Source: Clostridia bacterium
GTDB lineage: Bacteria > Bacillota > Peptococcia > DRI-13 > SM3-B62
NCBI GenBank assembly: GCA_018433675.1
Contig: JAHDQS010000014.1
Coordinates: 1-64,000 of the forward strand
Direction: 5' to 3'
Length of the DNA stretch: 64,000 bases
Numbering within the stretch: the first letter of the stretch is position 1; every line of letters begins with the position of its first letter. The notes below the pieces were generated by a model. The model saw nothing but the letters and a program-made list of their open reading frames with translations. It did no database searches and was not told where the DNA came from. Positions 16,804 through 24,790 of this stretch are shown piece by piece. The translations under genes were made by a program, and so were the position numbers.

Positions 16804-17821
16804 AATCTCTTATTATTTCCTCATACGCATTTTTTACCTTTTGGGGGTTAATTTCTATTCTCGCGGGCTCAAACCCTGCTTCCACTATTTTATTACAGAT
16901 GTGTTTCGGGTTTACTGCCACATCTTGGTCAGTACGAACAATTAGGCTATTATCCTCCAGACTATATTGATAACAAGGAAGCAATATTCTGAGCGTTCTA
17001 GCCATTTTCTCAATATTACTGTCCTGTATTTTAAGAACGATTCTGTCGTACTCACGGCAAAAATCACGCACAGTGCCCTGGTAAAAGACATTGCCGTTCA
17101 TTAGAAAAAGTATATGACTACAGACCTTTTCAATGAGTTCCGGAGTGCTTGTTGCTATAACGAGAGTCTTCCCTCTTTCAATAATGAGTTTTGCGATTTG
17201 CTGCATGGCGTCGATTAGTACGTCGTCAAAAGAATAATCAGGGAAATTATGAACAACCAACTGGCTTTCCGAATAAGCGGCCACAAGCATGATGATAACC
17301 GCTTTTTGCTCCCTGGAAAGCATATAAATGGGAGTCAGGGAAATTCGTTTAAGCCCGATGCTGATTAAGTACTCTAGCACCCGTTCTTGATGCTCAACCT
17401 TATTTCCGGAAAGTTTAACCGTGGCAAACATTAAAAATTCCAAGACGTTCATGTTATTGTAAAGCATCTCGGAGCTACCAATATAAAAGACATGGGGAAG
17501 GGTAATACGTTTATGCCTCATCATACCGCGTTCGATAAGAACACATTTTCCGGAGCGATAAGGCTTAATATTGGCCATTATTTCTGCTAGTAGTTTAATC
17601 TCAAAAAGGGAATTTCCGGTTATACCCCATACCTGACCTTTTTGAAAAGATAGCCCAATGTCATGCAAAACCGGTTGAGGAGGCTTCCCATCTTTAAGAA
17701 AGAACTCACCAGAGGAAAGATGCTCCATGAATACTACGTTTTGGATGTCTTTTTGTTGTTCATTCTTTTGCGTATTAAGAACTTTCTTACGCAATATTTT
17801 TTCTCTCCTTTTGATAGGCAC
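16793..17821 (-). CDS. Degenerate ABC-type ATPase (pseudo-nucleotide-binding domain)
   Basis: A 342-residue protein with the overall strand order of an ABC ATPase (VLHDIGLSFQKGQVWGITG, then NVLEFLMFATVKL, then HILFLMNGNVFYQGTV) but with every catalytic motif altered. Walker A reads GITGNSLFEI at 67-76, lacking the Lys-Ser/Thr pair. The signature reads LSREQ (168-172). Walker B reads LVVHNFP (188-194), with His-Asn for Asp-Glu. The switch His is replaced in IATSTPEL (about 222-229). ATP hydrolysis is therefore unlikely. Residues 250-342 form an extra C-terminal domain. The GTG at 17821 overlaps the SipW stop (TAGTG); a TTG at 17794 with AAAGGAG upstream is an alternative. It pairs with the downstream permease-like fusion. 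Confidence 0.75.
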   Translation of the reverse strand: MPIKRREKILRKKVLNTQKNEQQKDIQNVVFMEHLSSGEFFLKDGKPPQPVLHDIGLSFQKGQVWGITGNSLFEIKLLAEIMANIKPYRSGKCVLIERGMMRHKRITLPHVFYIGSSEMLYNNMNVLEFLMFATVKLSGNKVEHQERVLEYLISIGLKRISLTPIYMLSREQKAVIIMLVAAYSESQLVVHNFPDYSFDDVLIDAMQQIAKLIIERGKTLVIATSTPELIEKVCSHILFLMNGNVFYQGTVRDFCREYDRIVLKIQDSNIEKMARTLRILLPCYQYSLEDNSLIVRTDQDVAVNPKHICNKIVEAGFEPARIEINPQKVKNAYEEIIRDYDL

Positions 17822-18324
17822 TACTTTAACGGGACCTTGGCAACAAACTTAGCTAATATCTGTTGCGGCTCCAAAAGCTCCCGATCCGGTGAATTTATTG
17901 GATTATCACCTTTGGTACGGTATTTGATCTGCCCATCCTCTGCCTTTATGACTTCAATAATTCTATGGGTGACGGTCGCACCATCTTTTGTTTTGAATGT
18001 TACAATGTCATCCACCTTCAACTTAGAACTGTCTTTAGGAGTTCTAGATATAATAACTGTCCCAACTTCAAACGCAGGCGACATACTGCCGGATTGAACC
18101 ACGTAGAACTGATAGCCAAGTAGGCTGGGTGTTTCTCCCTTGCTTTTTGCCAGCAATACCGAATAAAGTGTAAAAAGCAAAGTCAAAACTATTATTGCAA
18201 AGACAAACAGTCCGGTAGCTTTTAGCAACAGACTTTTCTTTTTCCCTTTCCCCTTTTTTGCTTGCCGTAGTTCCTCACGCATCATTTCAATTTGTTCATC
18301 TGTTGTAAAAGCAGTCTTTTGCAT
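17821..18324 (-). CDS. sipW: SipW-type signal peptidase I (S26B)
   Basis: A 167-residue membrane peptidase from the ATG at 18324, chosen because AAGGCGG lies upstream and the in-frame extension to 18351 is Arg-rich and lacks one. One transmembrane anchor (about 36-58) precedes the catalytic region with Ser80 in VVQSGSMSP, His120 in ATVTHRI and Asp in TKGDNP, the Ser-His arrangement of the ER/archaeal type used by SipW. SipW enzymes cleave the special signal peptides of TasA-like fibre proteins. Two, perhaps three, such substrates are encoded just upstream, and two degenerate transporter-like genes follow. The stop overlaps the next start. Confidence 0.93.
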   Translation of the reverse strand: MQKTAFTTDEQIEMMREELRQAKKGKGKKKSLLLKATGLFVFAIIVLTLLFTLYSVLLAKSKGETPSLLGYQFYVVQSGSMSPAFEVGTVIISRTPKDSSKLKVDDIVTFKTKDGATVTHRIIEVIKAEDGQIKYRTKGDNPINSPDRELLEPQQILAKFVAKVPLK

Positions 18325-18440
18325 GATGCACCGCCTTCTTCGTCCTTGCAAGGCAAAGCTTGATACTCTTCAAGAATAAACTATGACAAGACAGGTGATT
18401 ATTCGCAGAATAACAGCCGCCGTTTCCGGCAGCTGTTATC

Positions 18441-18977
18441 CTATAATTCTAATTCTTGGGTTCCGGTTACGGACACCGTAAGAGCCGTTCCATAGCCAGC
18501 ACCGGCATAATTGATATCCACGAGATCGTTGCTGGGCCAGTTGATTTCAACGGTGTATGTATGTTCCTGTCCGGTAGTATTTAGAGCAAACCCATCGTCA
18601 ATTGTTATCGTGCCGGTCCCGGTATTTGTTCCTAGGGCAGTGGTGCCCTTCTTTACCGTAACAACCAACGGTTCAATGGCACTTTTCCCCGAAGCAGCAG
18701 CAATTGCAACAGTAATATCAAGATCCATAGCGGTTTCGCTAATAACCTCACCATTATAGTTCTTTACGCTAAAACTCATGGTCTTGGTTTCTGTCGGCGC
18801 TATCTTAACATTCTCCGTAAAAGTGTCGGTTCCTCCCTCTAAAAGTATGAACTCTTTCGCCACAACACTACCTTCAGCAAGATCATCAATGGTGGTTGTG
18901 TACAAAGCAAGAGTGGCGGAGTTGACGGAAAATACTATTAGCACCAAGAGTATAAGTATTACCAGTGTTTTTTTCAT
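18441..18977 (-). CDS. TasA/camelysin-like secreted protein, SipW substrate
   Basis: A 178-residue exported protein from the ATG at 18977, with AGGGAGGT upstream. The signal region ends in NSATLALYTTTIDDLAEGSV, the hydrophobic-then-A-x-LA-x-Y type seen in SipW substrates. The mature part is a Thr/Val-rich beta-sandwich with KEFILLEGGTDTF and NVKIAPTETKTMSFSVKNYNGE, closely repeated in the paralogue at 19888-20811. TasA relatives form extracellular fibres or are surface proteases (camelysin); no protease motif is visible, so a fibre or matrix role is favoured. A c-di-GMP riboswitch lies directly in front of it. The sipW gene follows after 116 bases. Confidence 0.85.
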   Translation of the reverse strand: MKKTLVILILLVLIVFSVNSATLALYTTTIDDLAEGSVVAKEFILLEGGTDTFTENVKIAPTETKTMSFSVKNYNGEVISETAMDLDITVAIAAASGKSAIEPLVVTVKKGTTALGTNTGTGTITIDDGFALNTTGQEHTYTVEINWPSNDLVDINYAGAGYGTALTVSVTGTQELEL

Positions 18978-19023
18978 TTTTATACCTCCCTGCAATTTTT
19001 AATGAAATATGCAATATATTTGT

Positions 19024-19114
19024 GGCAATGGCAACTGGCTGTCATATCCAAAACGGACTTAGACCCTATAGCTTTGTGCTCCAAACTTTCGCTTGGTTTA
19101 CCCTTGCACTGCAT
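19024..19114 (-). promoter_or_regulatory. Cyclic-di-GMP-I (GEMM) riboswitch
   Basis: On the minus strand the tract reads, in order, the conserved elements of class I c-di-GMP riboswitches: GCAAGGGTAAACC, a GCGAAAGT tetraloop-capped stem, GGAGCACAAAGCTA, GGGTCTAAG, a short second hairpin (GTCC/GGAT region), ATGACAGCC and the closing strand AGTTGCC, which pairs with GGGTAA. It ends 46 bases before the ATG of the TasA-like gene, with no clear terminator between, so control may be at ribosome access or by an unseen structure. Whether c-di-GMP raises or lowers expression cannot be read from sequence. Confidence 0.88.
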
Positions 19115-19119
19115 TTTCA

Positions 19120-19146
19120 ATTATATCGCATGGAGTAAAACATCAA
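19120..19146 (-). promoter_or_regulatory. Promoter of the riboswitch-led transcript
   Basis: On the minus strand a perfect -10 box TATAAT (19120-19125) is preceded after 15 bases by TTGATG (19141-19146). Transcription would begin near 19113, exactly at the 5' edge of the riboswitch, so the second TasA-like gene, sipW and the two following genes can be expressed independently of the first two genes. Confidence 0.65.
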
Positions 19147-19213
19147 TTGAAAAATATCGAGCAATTAATACGCTACAATATACACCCCCTCTTTTTAGTC
19201 ATCAGAATTTGCA

Positions 19214-19858
19214 CTATTCGATGTCGGTAAGTATTTCCGGATTGAACTCCTCTTCATCAGGGCTATTTTCTGTATCCTCAAAGGTATCCTCTTCTTCATC
19301 AAGGTTAGTTTCCGTATTTTCTGAGATGTCATCCTCTTCATCAAGATTGCTTTCTTTATCCTCTAATTCAACCACCTCTTCGTTGGGGTTGTCTGCATCT
19401 TCCGGTGAAGTATCCGCCGCTTCTGCGGGAATATCCATCGGATCGTTGGGCTGCCCAAGGATGTCATCTGTATTTTCATCTGCAACCGACTCGTTGCCGG
19501 ATTTCTGCTGATTCCCATCATTCTCGACTGCTTCAGTCGATTCACTGCCTTTTATGTCAGCTATGGAACCATCAGCGACCGTCGTGTTACCGTCTTGTTC
19601 CGCTAACGGCAACTGTTGCTCCAACGCCAGTTGCTGTTGCTCTAACAGTTGTTCCTCAAGCAGCTTTTGTTCCAGCAACTGTTGTTTCAGTAGCATTTCT
19701 TGCTGGTACGCGTCATATCTGGCTTCAATAATTATGGAATTCGGTGTCACAGCTACTGAAGAACCGGAGGATGTATAGTATCCGGAAAGGGTTTTCCCGG
19801 TAGCAGATATCAGAATGGAAGAAAAAAGGAAAACAATAATAAGGATTTTTTTTCTCAT
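19214..19858 (-). CDS. Secreted acidic coiled-coil protein in the SipW operon
   Basis: A 214-residue protein with a signal peptide (KKILIIVFLFSSILISATG) continuing into KTLSGYYTSSGSSVAV, which resembles the signals of the flanking SipW substrates. Residues about 50-85 form a Leu/Gln/Glu coiled coil (MLLKQQLLEQKLLEEQLLEQ). The rest is strongly acidic and disordered, ending in three degenerate 14-residue units (NLDEEDDISENTET, NLDEEEDTFEDTEN, SPDEEEFNPEILTD). No family recognised. It may be an accessory or anchoring protein of the fibre system, analogous in position to TapA of Bacillus but not visibly homologous. Confidence 0.7.
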   Translation of the reverse strand: MRKKILIIVFLFSSILISATGKTLSGYYTSSGSSVAVTPNSIIIEARYDAYQQEMLLKQQLLEQKLLEEQLLEQQQLALEQQLPLAEQDGNTTVADGSIADIKGSESTEAVENDGNQQKSGNESVADENTDDILGQPNDPMDIPAEAADTSPEDADNPNEEVVELEDKESNLDEEDDISENTETNLDEEEDTFEDTENSPDEEEFNPEILTDIE

Positions 19859-19887
19859 TTTATGTCCTCCCTGCGTTTATCAGCTGT

Positions 19888-20811
19888 TTAAAGAATACAA
19901 TCGCGTTCATGGGTAACTTCCGCAGCTTGGCCATTCACTGTTACGGTTGTCATCAGGTTGGTATCCGAACCAATCGCATTTCCACCAAACTGCACGCTAC
20001 CGCCTGCAGGAATGTCCTGGTTCCAGGTTGCGGGATGCAGGAAACGATGCTGCCCTCCAGGCAAACCAGCGCTGTCATCCACGGCGTTCCAAACTTGATA
20101 TATTTCAGCAGCCAACAAAAACTCAAGAGCCCAGTTTGTTATAACTTCATCGGTGTTGTTTGTAATTGTAATAGAAAAGGCGTATCTATCGGTCCCGCCT
20201 TGTTGCCATGGTGTTCCCGTCTGGAATAAGACTTCAATGTCACTTGGTTCCGGAGGGTCTGGTGGATCGCCCCCTCCGAGCGGCAACTGCGATGCAGCTG
20301 CAGAAACATTGATAGTAGTACCAAAATTATTGCCTGCATAATTAATATCGATTTCGTCATTGCTGGGCCAAAATATTTCTACTGTAAAAGAAGCACTTTG
20401 CCCGGTTGCTGATAGCGGGAAAGCTCCTGATACATCAACGGAGCCCGTTCCTTCCACTGTATCAATTACAGTGCCCCCCATGTCCTTGATCCTGATTATC
20501 AGAGGCTCAATGGCACTTTTCCCTGGTGTTGGCATAACATCAAAGGTAAGATCGTAGTATAGATCAGTTTCTGTAACCAGACTGCCTTCGAAATTCTTCA
20601 CGGCAAATTGCCAGGTTATGGTCTCGGTGGGCGCAATCTTAATATCATTTTGAAACGTATCCGTACCATCTTCCAGGAAAATAAACTCTTTACCGACAAC
20701 GCTACCCGATGCCATATCATCTAGCGTGACAGTATAACTTGCTAGCGTTCCGGCTAAAAGCGAACTGCATATTGCTAATATTAACATTAGCACAACAAAT
20801 GCTTTTTTCAT
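19888..20811 (-). CDS. TasA-like secreted protein with C-terminal CBM2-like cellulose-binding domain
   Basis: A 307-residue protein with two parts joined by a Gly/Pro linker (GGGDPPDPPEPS, about residues 183-194). The N-terminal part has a SipW-type signal (LLAGTLASYTVTLDDMASGSV) and a TasA/camelysin-like domain similar to the protein at 18441-18977 (KEFIFLEDGTDTF, IKIAPTETITW). The C-terminal ~110 residues look like carbohydrate-binding module family 2: ITNNTDEVITNWALEF, QVWNA, TWNQDIPAGGSVQFG, with Trp at strand positions used for binding crystalline polysaccharide. It is the first gene of the operon. The combination suggests fibres or surface tips that bind cellulose or chitin. Confidence 0.82.
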   Translation of the reverse strand: MKKAFVVLMLILAICSSLLAGTLASYTVTLDDMASGSVVGKEFIFLEDGTDTFQNDIKIAPTETITWQFAVKNFEGSLVTETDLYYDLTFDVMPTPGKSAIEPLIIRIKDMGGTVIDTVEGTGSVDVSGAFPLSATGQSASFTVEIFWPSNDEIDINYAGNNFGTTINVSAAASQLPLGGGDPPDPPEPSDIEVLFQTGTPWQQGGTDRYAFSITITNNTDEVITNWALEFLLAAEIYQVWNAVDDSAGLPGGQHRFLHPATWNQDIPAGGSVQFGGNAIGSDTNLMTTVTVNGQAAEVTHERDCIL

Positions 20812-21161
20812 AATATTCCACCCTTAATTTTGAAAATTATTTTTTTGCAAAATGTCGTGTGTAGCATAATGCAATCGTAATATCTATTAATATTCTAAAT
20901 ACTAGAAAAACTTACCGAGTAATTATGCCATAAAACTTCCAAAATATCAATACATTTTGATGTTTTTTGATGAGTTTTTTAAAGTTTTTTTTAATTCATT
21001 ATACAATTCAGGACTATTGCCCCGGGTCTTTATCCAAGGTAACTATTTTATCCCCAGCCATTCCCAACACCAGCCACGGTCCCAACGGCAGGTCTATCTT
21101 TTCTTTTCTGGAGGTTTAAACAAGGGTATAGCATGTTTGACCTTCCGAATACTTGACAGCC
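20812..21161. other. AT-rich intergenic region before the SipW operon
   Basis: These 350 bases hold no credible intact gene. On the minus strand a 34-codon open stretch without a start (roughly 21110-21010, containing IDLPLGPWLVLGM) may be a gene remnant, vaguely like the end of a prepilin peptidase. The part near 20820-21000 is very AT-rich with long T and A runs and should hold the promoter of the operon; a TATAAT occurs near 20998-21004 on the minus strand but without a good -35 box. No riboswitch was recognised here. Confidence 0.45.
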
Positions 21162-22415
21162 TTAAGCATCACATCCCTTTGCCATAATGACCAAAAAGAA
21201 GGCAACAATTCTACTGATAGAATAAACCAGTCCTGTGCAAACAGGAATAATCATCATAACCCCTATCCATGAAAAAGCTTGAAAGACCGGTATAAAACTT
21301 ATTACCAGAATCCCGGGGAGTGTCATTAGGAATAAAAACTTTCTCAAGGCAAGATGCTCCTCCTCGTTCTGCCGGCAAAGCAGTTGAATGAACTCTGAAC
21401 CCAAACATTCCTGCCAGTACAAGCCGACAAAGCCGGCAAGAACAAAGGATAACGTTAGCCAAACAAACAATTTCCCACTGTCTTGAACGTCAATAATCAC
21501 AAAACCGCAAATAAATACAAACAGGAGATATTGGCCTACACGTCGACTATCCCTTAGTATTGATTTAAGACACACCTCAACCAAACCATTGATCGCATTA
21601 CGTTTTCTAAAAATAATATTTGATCGGGGAAACAGCCAGGGACGTTTCCTCTGTTTTTTGGGCTTTTTGACGCTTGCCCCGGAGAGTCCCAACAAGAAAC
21701 TTACATGTTTTAATTTCTCACCCTGTTCCCGCTCCACGTCTGCAAAAAAACTGTGTATATGGTTCAGCCTCCTTATACTTAACAATACGGAAGCGATGGA
21801 TAACAGCAAACTTACGGTTAGAAACACTGGAAAGTTACCAATAATGTAAGGAAGCAGGATAATAAAACACATGCTCCCCGCAACCATCATACCCCATAAA
21901 ATGATGAACAGCCGCCAACCACAAAAGCGTATGGATAAGAACTGCTTTGCCAGTCCCAAAAATACTTTGACCAGAAATGTTATGGTAAAAAGCAGGAACA
22001 GTTCCCTTTGGGAAAACTGATGATGACTAAGGATCAACGGAGCCAACAAAAGAAAAAAGAACCCGGTAAAAAGGAAACTACGAAAATACGAATAGATAAG
22101 ACCGTACTGCATAATCTTTTTAATCCACTGCCTTTGACCCAGCAAAAAAAGCTGATCAGCTTCCTGAAGGAATATTCTCACCGATCCCGACCATGCCAGT
22201 AAAAAACAGACGGCAAAGAACAAGCTCACCGGTAAAAACTCAAGCCAATCAGGAGTATTCCTCCACCAAGATAAATATTGATTTATCCCCAAAGCAATGG
22301 CAGGAATCACAATATATAAAGCCACGGTCCAGTCAATGACCATTCTCCAAATGCCGACCTGAAATTTTAATTCTGCAAAGAGGCGTTTAAAAAATACTCT
22401 AAGCGGTGTAATCAT
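21162..22415 (-). CDS. ecsB: EcsB-like ABC transporter permease
   Basis: A 417-residue membrane protein with about nine transmembrane segments, fitting the EcsB family: an N-terminal RLFAELKFQVGIWRMVIDWTV stretch, DWLEFLPVS between the first helices, and IFLQEADQLFLLG near residue 83. It overlaps the ATPase stop by 4 bases, so the pair is translationally coupled. In Bacillus, EcsAB affects protein secretion, intramembrane proteolysis by RasP and biofilm formation. The neighbourhood of a SipW/TasA-like operon on the same strand is suggestive but not proof of a link. Confidence 0.88.
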   Translation of the reverse strand: MITPLRVFFKRLFAELKFQVGIWRMVIDWTVALYIVIPAIALGINQYLSWWRNTPDWLEFLPVSLFFAVCFLLAWSGSVRIFLQEADQLFLLGQRQWIKKIMQYGLIYSYFRSFLFTGFFFLLLAPLILSHHQFSQRELFLLFTITFLVKVFLGLAKQFLSIRFCGWRLFIILWGMMVAGSMCFIILLPYIIGNFPVFLTVSLLLSIASVLLSIRRLNHIHSFFADVEREQGEKLKHVSFLLGLSGASVKKPKKQRKRPWLFPRSNIIFRKRNAINGLVEVCLKSILRDSRRVGQYLLFVFICGFVIIDVQDSGKLFVWLTLSFVLAGFVGLYWQECLGSEFIQLLCRQNEEEHLALRKFLFLMTLPGILVISFIPVFQAFSWIGVMMIIPVCTGLVYSISRIVAFFLVIMAKGCDA

Positions 22416-23122
22416 GCTCTCTTCTCCAAAATAAAATCAAAGCAATCAAAAAGTGACGCTTCGGGCAGACAACACTCTGCCCTGATCCCGGCCAGGGTTC
22501 CTTGGGTTATCAAGCGACCGTCGGCAATCAAGATAAAAGAATCACATATCCTCTCTGCAATATCAAGTTGATGAGTCGAAACAAGCACGCCGGCCCCCCG
22601 CATCCTTTCCTCCTTCAACAATCCCATGAACTCCTTTGTTGCACGAGGATCAAGTCCAACAAAGGGCTCGTCTATGATATAGACATCCGGTTCAAGCAAA
22701 AGCCCGATTATAATCATGAGCTTTTGCTGCATACCCTTGGAAAAGGTCGTTGGAAAATGGTGTTTTACTTCCTGCATTCTAAATGTGCTGAGCATCTGCT
22801 CGGCCTTTTTTAAAAATTTTTTTCTTTCAAGCTCATAGACAGCTGCCGCCAATTCAAGATGCTCCCACAAAGTTAGTTCCTCATAAAGAACCGGCTGTTC
22901 AGGTATATAGGCATAATTCTTGTTTTCTCCCAGAAAGTGCACACCTCCCACCATTTCAGGCAGCAAACCGACAATAGCCTTGATGACAGTACTTTTACCG
23001 GCACCGTTAGGGCCGATGATACCAACTAATTCGCCCTTTTTCAGCAATATATTTATATTATTGATTGTATCTTTTTTACCCATATATCCGGCCTGTTTGA
23101 TCTCAACCCGTAACAAACCCAT
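22412..23122 (-). CDS. ecsA: EcsA-like ABC transporter ATP-binding protein
   Basis: A 236-residue ATPase with Walker A GPNGAGKST (about 36-44), signature region FSKGMQQKL, Walker B VYIIDEPFVGLDP and switch His in STHQLD. The EYELERKKF linker and the modified signature match EcsA. It is the first gene of the EcsAB pair and energises the partner permease. Confidence 0.9.
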   Translation of the reverse strand: MGLLRVEIKQAGYMGKKDTINNINILLKKGELVGIIGPNGAGKSTVIKAIVGLLPEMVGGVHFLGENKNYAYIPEQPVLYEELTLWEHLELAAAVYELERKKFLKKAEQMLSTFRMQEVKHHFPTTFSKGMQQKLMIIIGLLLEPDVYIIDEPFVGLDPRATKEFMGLLKEERMRGAGVLVSTHQLDIAERICDSFILIADGRLITQGTLAGIRAECCLPEASLFDCFDFILEKRA

Positions 23123-23222
23123 CGACTGTCATCTGCTCCTTATCCTTAACAAAAACATTCTAGGCATAATTTTATCATTTTGCACAGCATTGTTCCATGC
23201 TCTGTTTTAACAAACGATATCA

Positions 23223-24659
23223 TCAATGGTTTTCTTGTGCACGATAGGCTTCCCGCACAGCTAATCGGTAAGCCTCCTCCTTTTCAAACAAAGCCTCTGT
23301 CTGCCCTGCAGCCTCATACATAGCCATGATCGCTTCGTTTGTATAGGCCAGCATATTCTCCCAGCCATGAAACTCTTTTGATACCCGCGAGGAAATGTTA
23401 GCAGGCAAACCCCGTTCAAGAATCTCTTTCCGCAACGCTTCGGGCGGAGCATTATGTGCCTCATTCAAAGGTAGTACATAATCCTCAAGGTCTTGATACG
23501 TCCACTGGGACAAATCCACATCCTCTAATTCAGGATATATATTTCTGACATGGCAAATACCGTCCTCGCTTATCAGCCAACCTTGCTCTTCCTTCTCAAA
23601 ATCCAGACTATCCATCCCGGCAATAGTCTCGCTGCTGTATCCCCTTTCTTCCAGTTCTCTTACTTGTTCCGCATGCAAAGAGAAATACCTCGTGTATTCT
23701 GCTTCTAATTCCTCCGGCATTAAAACAGCTACCCGCTCCTGTACAGTGAGTCGGGCTAATTCTTCCGCTGCCCGGTTGCTTTCTGCTTCTTCCTGGGCAT
23801 ATATCACAATAGCCTCTTGCGCATCAGCCCAAGCGACCTCTTGTCCACTTTCAGTGTCATAATACACCGACTTGATCTCACCGGAAGAAATGTGCCAAGA
23901 ACGGCGCAGGGCAAGATAACCCTCTTTGATCCTTTCTGCCCAAGGTAAATAAATTTCCAGGGTTTGCTTATCCTCCTGCCAATTGATTTCCGCATATTCA
24001 CCGTTTTCTTCAATTGGTAAACTGTTAACCGCGCAACCGTGATCTATCTCCAGAACGCAAACAGTACAAGTTCTGTCTCTTCCAAAACCGCTGTAGCTTA
24101 AATATGCCAGATACCGCCCGTCTTGGCTAAATTTCTGGCCGTAGAAGTTGTTCCAATCGTAAACAGACCTTAAATTATATCTGGCTTCATTGATCTCTTC
24201 TTCAGTCAAAAGCGGCTGCCTCAAACGCTGGATATAATCAGCCTCTATCTCGGCAAAGGAGCTTGTCCTCCGCCTCCCGTCCGTAAACAATACCTTTGGC
24301 GCTAAAGTCTCATCTGCTCGGTATTCCTCAACCGTGGGGAAACGTACTAAAATAATACTGCTTCTTTCTTCATAGGCGTAATAACGGTTATCAGGGCTTA
24401 AGTCTCCACTCCGATGCAAAGGGTGATTTTCCAGCATTTGAATAAAAATATCAGGTGCCAGGTCTGTTGATTGTTCAACTGCAACCTGATTGTCCTGCTG
24501 TACGTCTGCCTCCTCAATAACAGCCGGCTCGTTCTGTTGTTGGGGCATAGTACTTCCTTGCTCTGTCTTATTCTTCTGCCCGTTACACCCCAGTATAGTC
24601 AGAAATATGAAAAGCATTAAAATAATCGAGATAATAGCGTTTGTCTTTCGCACCATCAT
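23223..24659 (-). CDS. Lipoprotein of unknown function with beta-propeller-like segment
   Basis: A 478-residue protein with a lipoprotein signal (FLTILGC, Cys25) followed by a Gln/Glu-rich linker. Residues about 80-260 contain propeller-like phrases (LSPDNRYYAYEERSSIILV, FSQDGRYLAYLSYSGFG, INWQEDKQTLEIYLP) similar to TolB/WD40 blades. The C-terminal half is acidic and helical. No catalytic motif recognised. A single gene with its own ribosome binding site GGAGTGAGGG. Probably surface exposed. Confidence 0.75.
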   Translation of the reverse strand: MMVRKTNAIISIILMLFIFLTILGCNGQKNKTEQGSTMPQQQNEPAVIEEADVQQDNQVAVEQSTDLAPDIFIQMLENHPLHRSGDLSPDNRYYAYEERSSIILVRFPTVEEYRADETLAPKVLFTDGRRRTSSFAEIEADYIQRLRQPLLTEEEINEARYNLRSVYDWNNFYGQKFSQDGRYLAYLSYSGFGRDRTCTVCVLEIDHGCAVNSLPIEENGEYAEINWQEDKQTLEIYLPWAERIKEGYLALRRSWHISSGEIKSVYYDTESGQEVAWADAQEAIVIYAQEEAESNRAAEELARLTVQERVAVLMPEELEAEYTRYFSLHAEQVRELEERGYSSETIAGMDSLDFEKEEQGWLISEDGICHVRNIYPELEDVDLSQWTYQDLEDYVLPLNEAHNAPPEALRKEILERGLPANISSRVSKEFHGWENMLAYTNEAIMAMYEAAGQTEALFEKEEAYRLAVREAYRAQENH

Positions 24660-24790
24660 TCCCTCACTCCTGAGTACTCCTTAACTGTATCTATCCTATG
24701 TATAATTAGTACCAATTGCAAGGAATTTATTACATAAACAGACTTCTTTAGAACACCTCACAGCAAAAATGCTCCCGCCCTTAATTCGCA

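Noticed and set aside
21010-21110. A short minus-strand open stretch with IDLPLGPWLVLGM, vaguely like the end of a prepilin peptidase
   Set aside because: No start codon, only about 34 codons, and a similarity too weak to call even a pseudogene.
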